The translations under genes were made by a program, and so were the position numbers. A stretch of DNA of 64,000 nt from Janibacter indicus (GTDB lineage Bacteria > Actinomycetota > Actinomycetes > Actinomycetales > Dermatophilaceae): contig NZ_FWXN01000002.1 in NCBI RefSeq assembly GCF_900176385.1, positions 124,001 to 188,000 of the forward strand, in the 5' to 3' direction. Each line of letters starts with the position of its first letter. The stretch's first letter is position 1. The notes beneath the pieces were generated by a model. That model did no database searches. It saw nothing but the letters and a program-made list of their open reading frames with translations, and was not told the DNA's origin. This document shows positions 62,837 to 64,000 of the stretch, in pieces.

Positions 62837-63642
62837 GGCCGCAGGTGCGAGGCGCCGTTGAGGTCGATCGTCGCCCCGGACGCCCACTGCGCGTCGGACG
62901 AGGCGAGCCAGAGCACGGCCGAGGCCACCTCCTCCGGTCGCCCCACCCGGCCGAAGGGGGAGTCCGCCCGGATCGCGTCTCCCGCAGGGGAATCCAACCG
63001 GTCCGCCACCCTCTCGGTGTCGACGAAGCCGGGCGCCACGGTCGCGACCGCGATGCCGCGCGGGGCGAGCGCGACGGCGAGCGAGGCGTCCATCGAGTGC
63101 AGTGCCGCCTTGGAGGCCGCGTAGGCCGGGTACTCGGGCTCGCCGCGGTGGACCCCGCGGGTGCCGATGGTGATGACCCGCCCCGGGAGCCCGAGCTCGA
63201 CGAGCCGGCGGGTCATCGCGTGCGTGACCATCGCCGTCCCGAGGGTGTTGATCCGCAGGTAGTCCTCCCAGCTGCGTTGCCACTCAAGGGGATCCGTCGT
63301 CGCGGGTGGGTGAGCGAGTGCGGGTGTCGTCGCGATGCCCGCGTTGTTGACGAGCACCGTGACCGGTGCGCCGAGGGCCTCCTCGGCTGCCGCCGGCAGG
63401 CCCGCGGCCTGGTCCGCGTCGCCCAGGTCGCCGACGACGAGGGCGTGCCCCTCGCCGGGGAGGGAGTCGCGCATCGCCTCCCCCTTCGAGGCTCCTTCGT
63501 CGCGCCTCAGGACACCGCCTTCGTCGACCACGGAGCGGACGTGCACCGCGACCCGATCACCTTGATGGGCGAAGGCGGTGGCGATGGCGCGACCGATGCC
63601 GCGGGAGGCTCCGGTGACGAGGACGGCTCGGGGCTCGCTCAT
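62833..63642 (-). CDS. Short-chain dehydrogenase with in-frame repeat insertion
   Basis: A 269-residue SDR. The cofactor motif is TGASRGIGRAIA (10-21), NNAG and the active-site Y-x-x-x-K (YAASK) are present. The usual catalytic Ser is replaced by Thr (ITIGTRG), 13 residues before the Tyr. Between RVAVHVRS and EAMRDSLPGEGHALVVGDLG the extra segment GGVLRRDEGASKG is encoded by a REP-like element (63481-63523) shared with the GNAT gene at 10438. Likely NAD(P)-dependent reductase; activity with Thr is uncertain. Confidence 0.88.
   Translation of the reverse strand: MSEPRAVLVTGASRGIGRAIATAFAHQGDRVAVHVRSVVDEGGVLRRDEGASKGEAMRDSLPGEGHALVVGDLGDADQAAGLPAAAEEALGAPVTVLVNNAGIATTPALAHPPATTDPLEWQRSWEDYLRINTLGTAMVTHAMTRRLVELGLPGRVITIGTRGVHRGEPEYPAYAASKAALHSMDASLAVALAPRGIAVATVAPGFVDTERVADRLDSPAGDAIRADSPFGRVGRPEEVASAVLWLASSDAQWASGATIDLNGASHLRP
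63481..63523 (-). repeat. REP-like element inserted in frame in an SDR gene
   Basis: Matches 10753-10795 at 41 of 43 bp. It lies in the loop after the second beta strand of the SDR, where relatives have a short variable loop. Both copies are read in the same strand and frame of their host gene. Confidence 0.85.
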
Positions 63643-64000
63643 GCCGACAGTCTGCTCCCTGCGGCTGTCGTCGTGCTGGGCCGGGCGGCGCGGCGTCGTG
63701 CGTAGCCGATGACGGCGATGATCGTCAGCGGGCCGAAGAAGTTCATGGGCAGGTAGGCGGCGACCATGACCCACATGGGGCCGCCGTCGAGGGCACCCTG
63801 GTCGGGGCGCCGCCCGGCCATGATGCCGAGCCACAGCCCGACCGTGAAGAGCCACGTCATCACCGTGCCGCCCAACGTGCCGAGCACCACGGGCACCCAG
63901 CGGTTGATCCTGATGCCGGCGAAGCGCTCGCCCCAAGGGCGCACCAGCCCGACGACGAGCACGGCCGCGAAGAGCTGGGCGATCGACAGACCGAGGACGT
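63639..64000 (-). CDS. Membrane protein, 5' end beyond window
   Basis: The frame is open from the stop at 63639-63641 to the right edge, beginning VLGLSIAQLFAAVLVVGLVR. Helices are at about residues 1-18, a second (VPVVLGTLGGTVMTWLFTVG) and a third (NFFGPLTIIAVIGYARRR). A DUF-type small membrane protein is likely but not named. Its stop overlaps the SDR start (ATGA), so the two are co-transcribed. Confidence 0.6.
   Translation of the reverse strand, partial: VLGLSIAQLFAAVLVVGLVRPWGERFAGIRINRWVPVVLGTLGGTVMTWLFTVGLWLGIMAGRRPDQGALDGGPMWVMVAAYLPMNFFGPLTIIAVIGYARRRAARPSTTTAAGSRLSA

Overview
The window comes from a high-GC (about 70%) actinobacterium. The gene set (mycothiol-synthase-like GNAT proteins, SRPBCC and DinB/DUF664 proteins, an EspG-like protein, a Tad/Flp pilus locus, frequent GTG starts and ATGA/GTGA overlaps) fits Micrococcales, and Intrasporangiaceae (Janibacter-like) is my best guess. 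That placement is inference; no rRNA gene is present. I see no prophage, CRISPR array, complete insertion sequence or convincing tRNA.

Layout. 1-6 kb: the 3' part is missing from a glutamine-dependent NAD+ synthase, then a GNAT protein, a Fic-domain AMPylase-like protein, a Tat-exported class A beta-lactamase and a frameshifted DUF1801 gene. 6-12 kb: a LysR regulator, a hairpin-rich gap, pyruvate phosphate dikinase and a GNAT protein. 11-15 kb: divergent MFS and MMPL exporters sharing two identical-class operators. 15-24 kb: metabolic genes, then a compact cluster made of an Asp/Gly repeat peptide, a JmjC-type oxygenase and a sucraseferredoxin-like protein, followed by a long-form GAPDH. 24-33 kb: a membrane metallophosphoesterase, an FAD dehydrogenase, a three-gene FtsX-type ABC exporter and a quinone oxidoreductase. 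33.7-36.8 kb: a TPP riboswitch driving a thiamine-precursor ECF transporter whose two ATPases and permease are fused. 36.8-48.7 kb: a minus-strand Tad/Flp pilus locus (cpaB-like, tadZ, tadA, tadB, tadC, flp, three TadE/G-like pseudopilins, a large LysM/BTAD membrane protein and two exported proteins), with a small secreted-protein gene broken by an in-frame TAA between tadC and flp. 48.8-53.1 kb: a flavodoxin, then a putative type VII secretion module (EspG-like chaperone, WXG-lipase, lipoprotein). 53-64 kb: small housekeeping genes, an MFS exporter, a FrnE-like DsbA protein, HrpB helicase, and a coupled DUF1697/SDR/membrane-protein operon running off the right edge.

The most unusual feature is the repeat load. 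At least four repeat classes are interspersed: (1) a 20-bp palindrome GCATTGCC-GTAG-GGCAATGC, five copies, three of them spaced exactly 32 bp apart and one supplying the stop codon of an ABC ATPase; (2) a REP-like element related to GTCCTGAGG...CTCGAAGGGG, present between genes and inserted in frame into two unrelated enzymes, where it encodes the same peptide; (3) a 64-bp element in two copies that differ almost only at synonymous positions of one reading frame; (4) about 70 copies of the short motif CGAAGGG, often forcing rare Leu/Arg codons. Large perfect hairpins sit in most convergent junctions.
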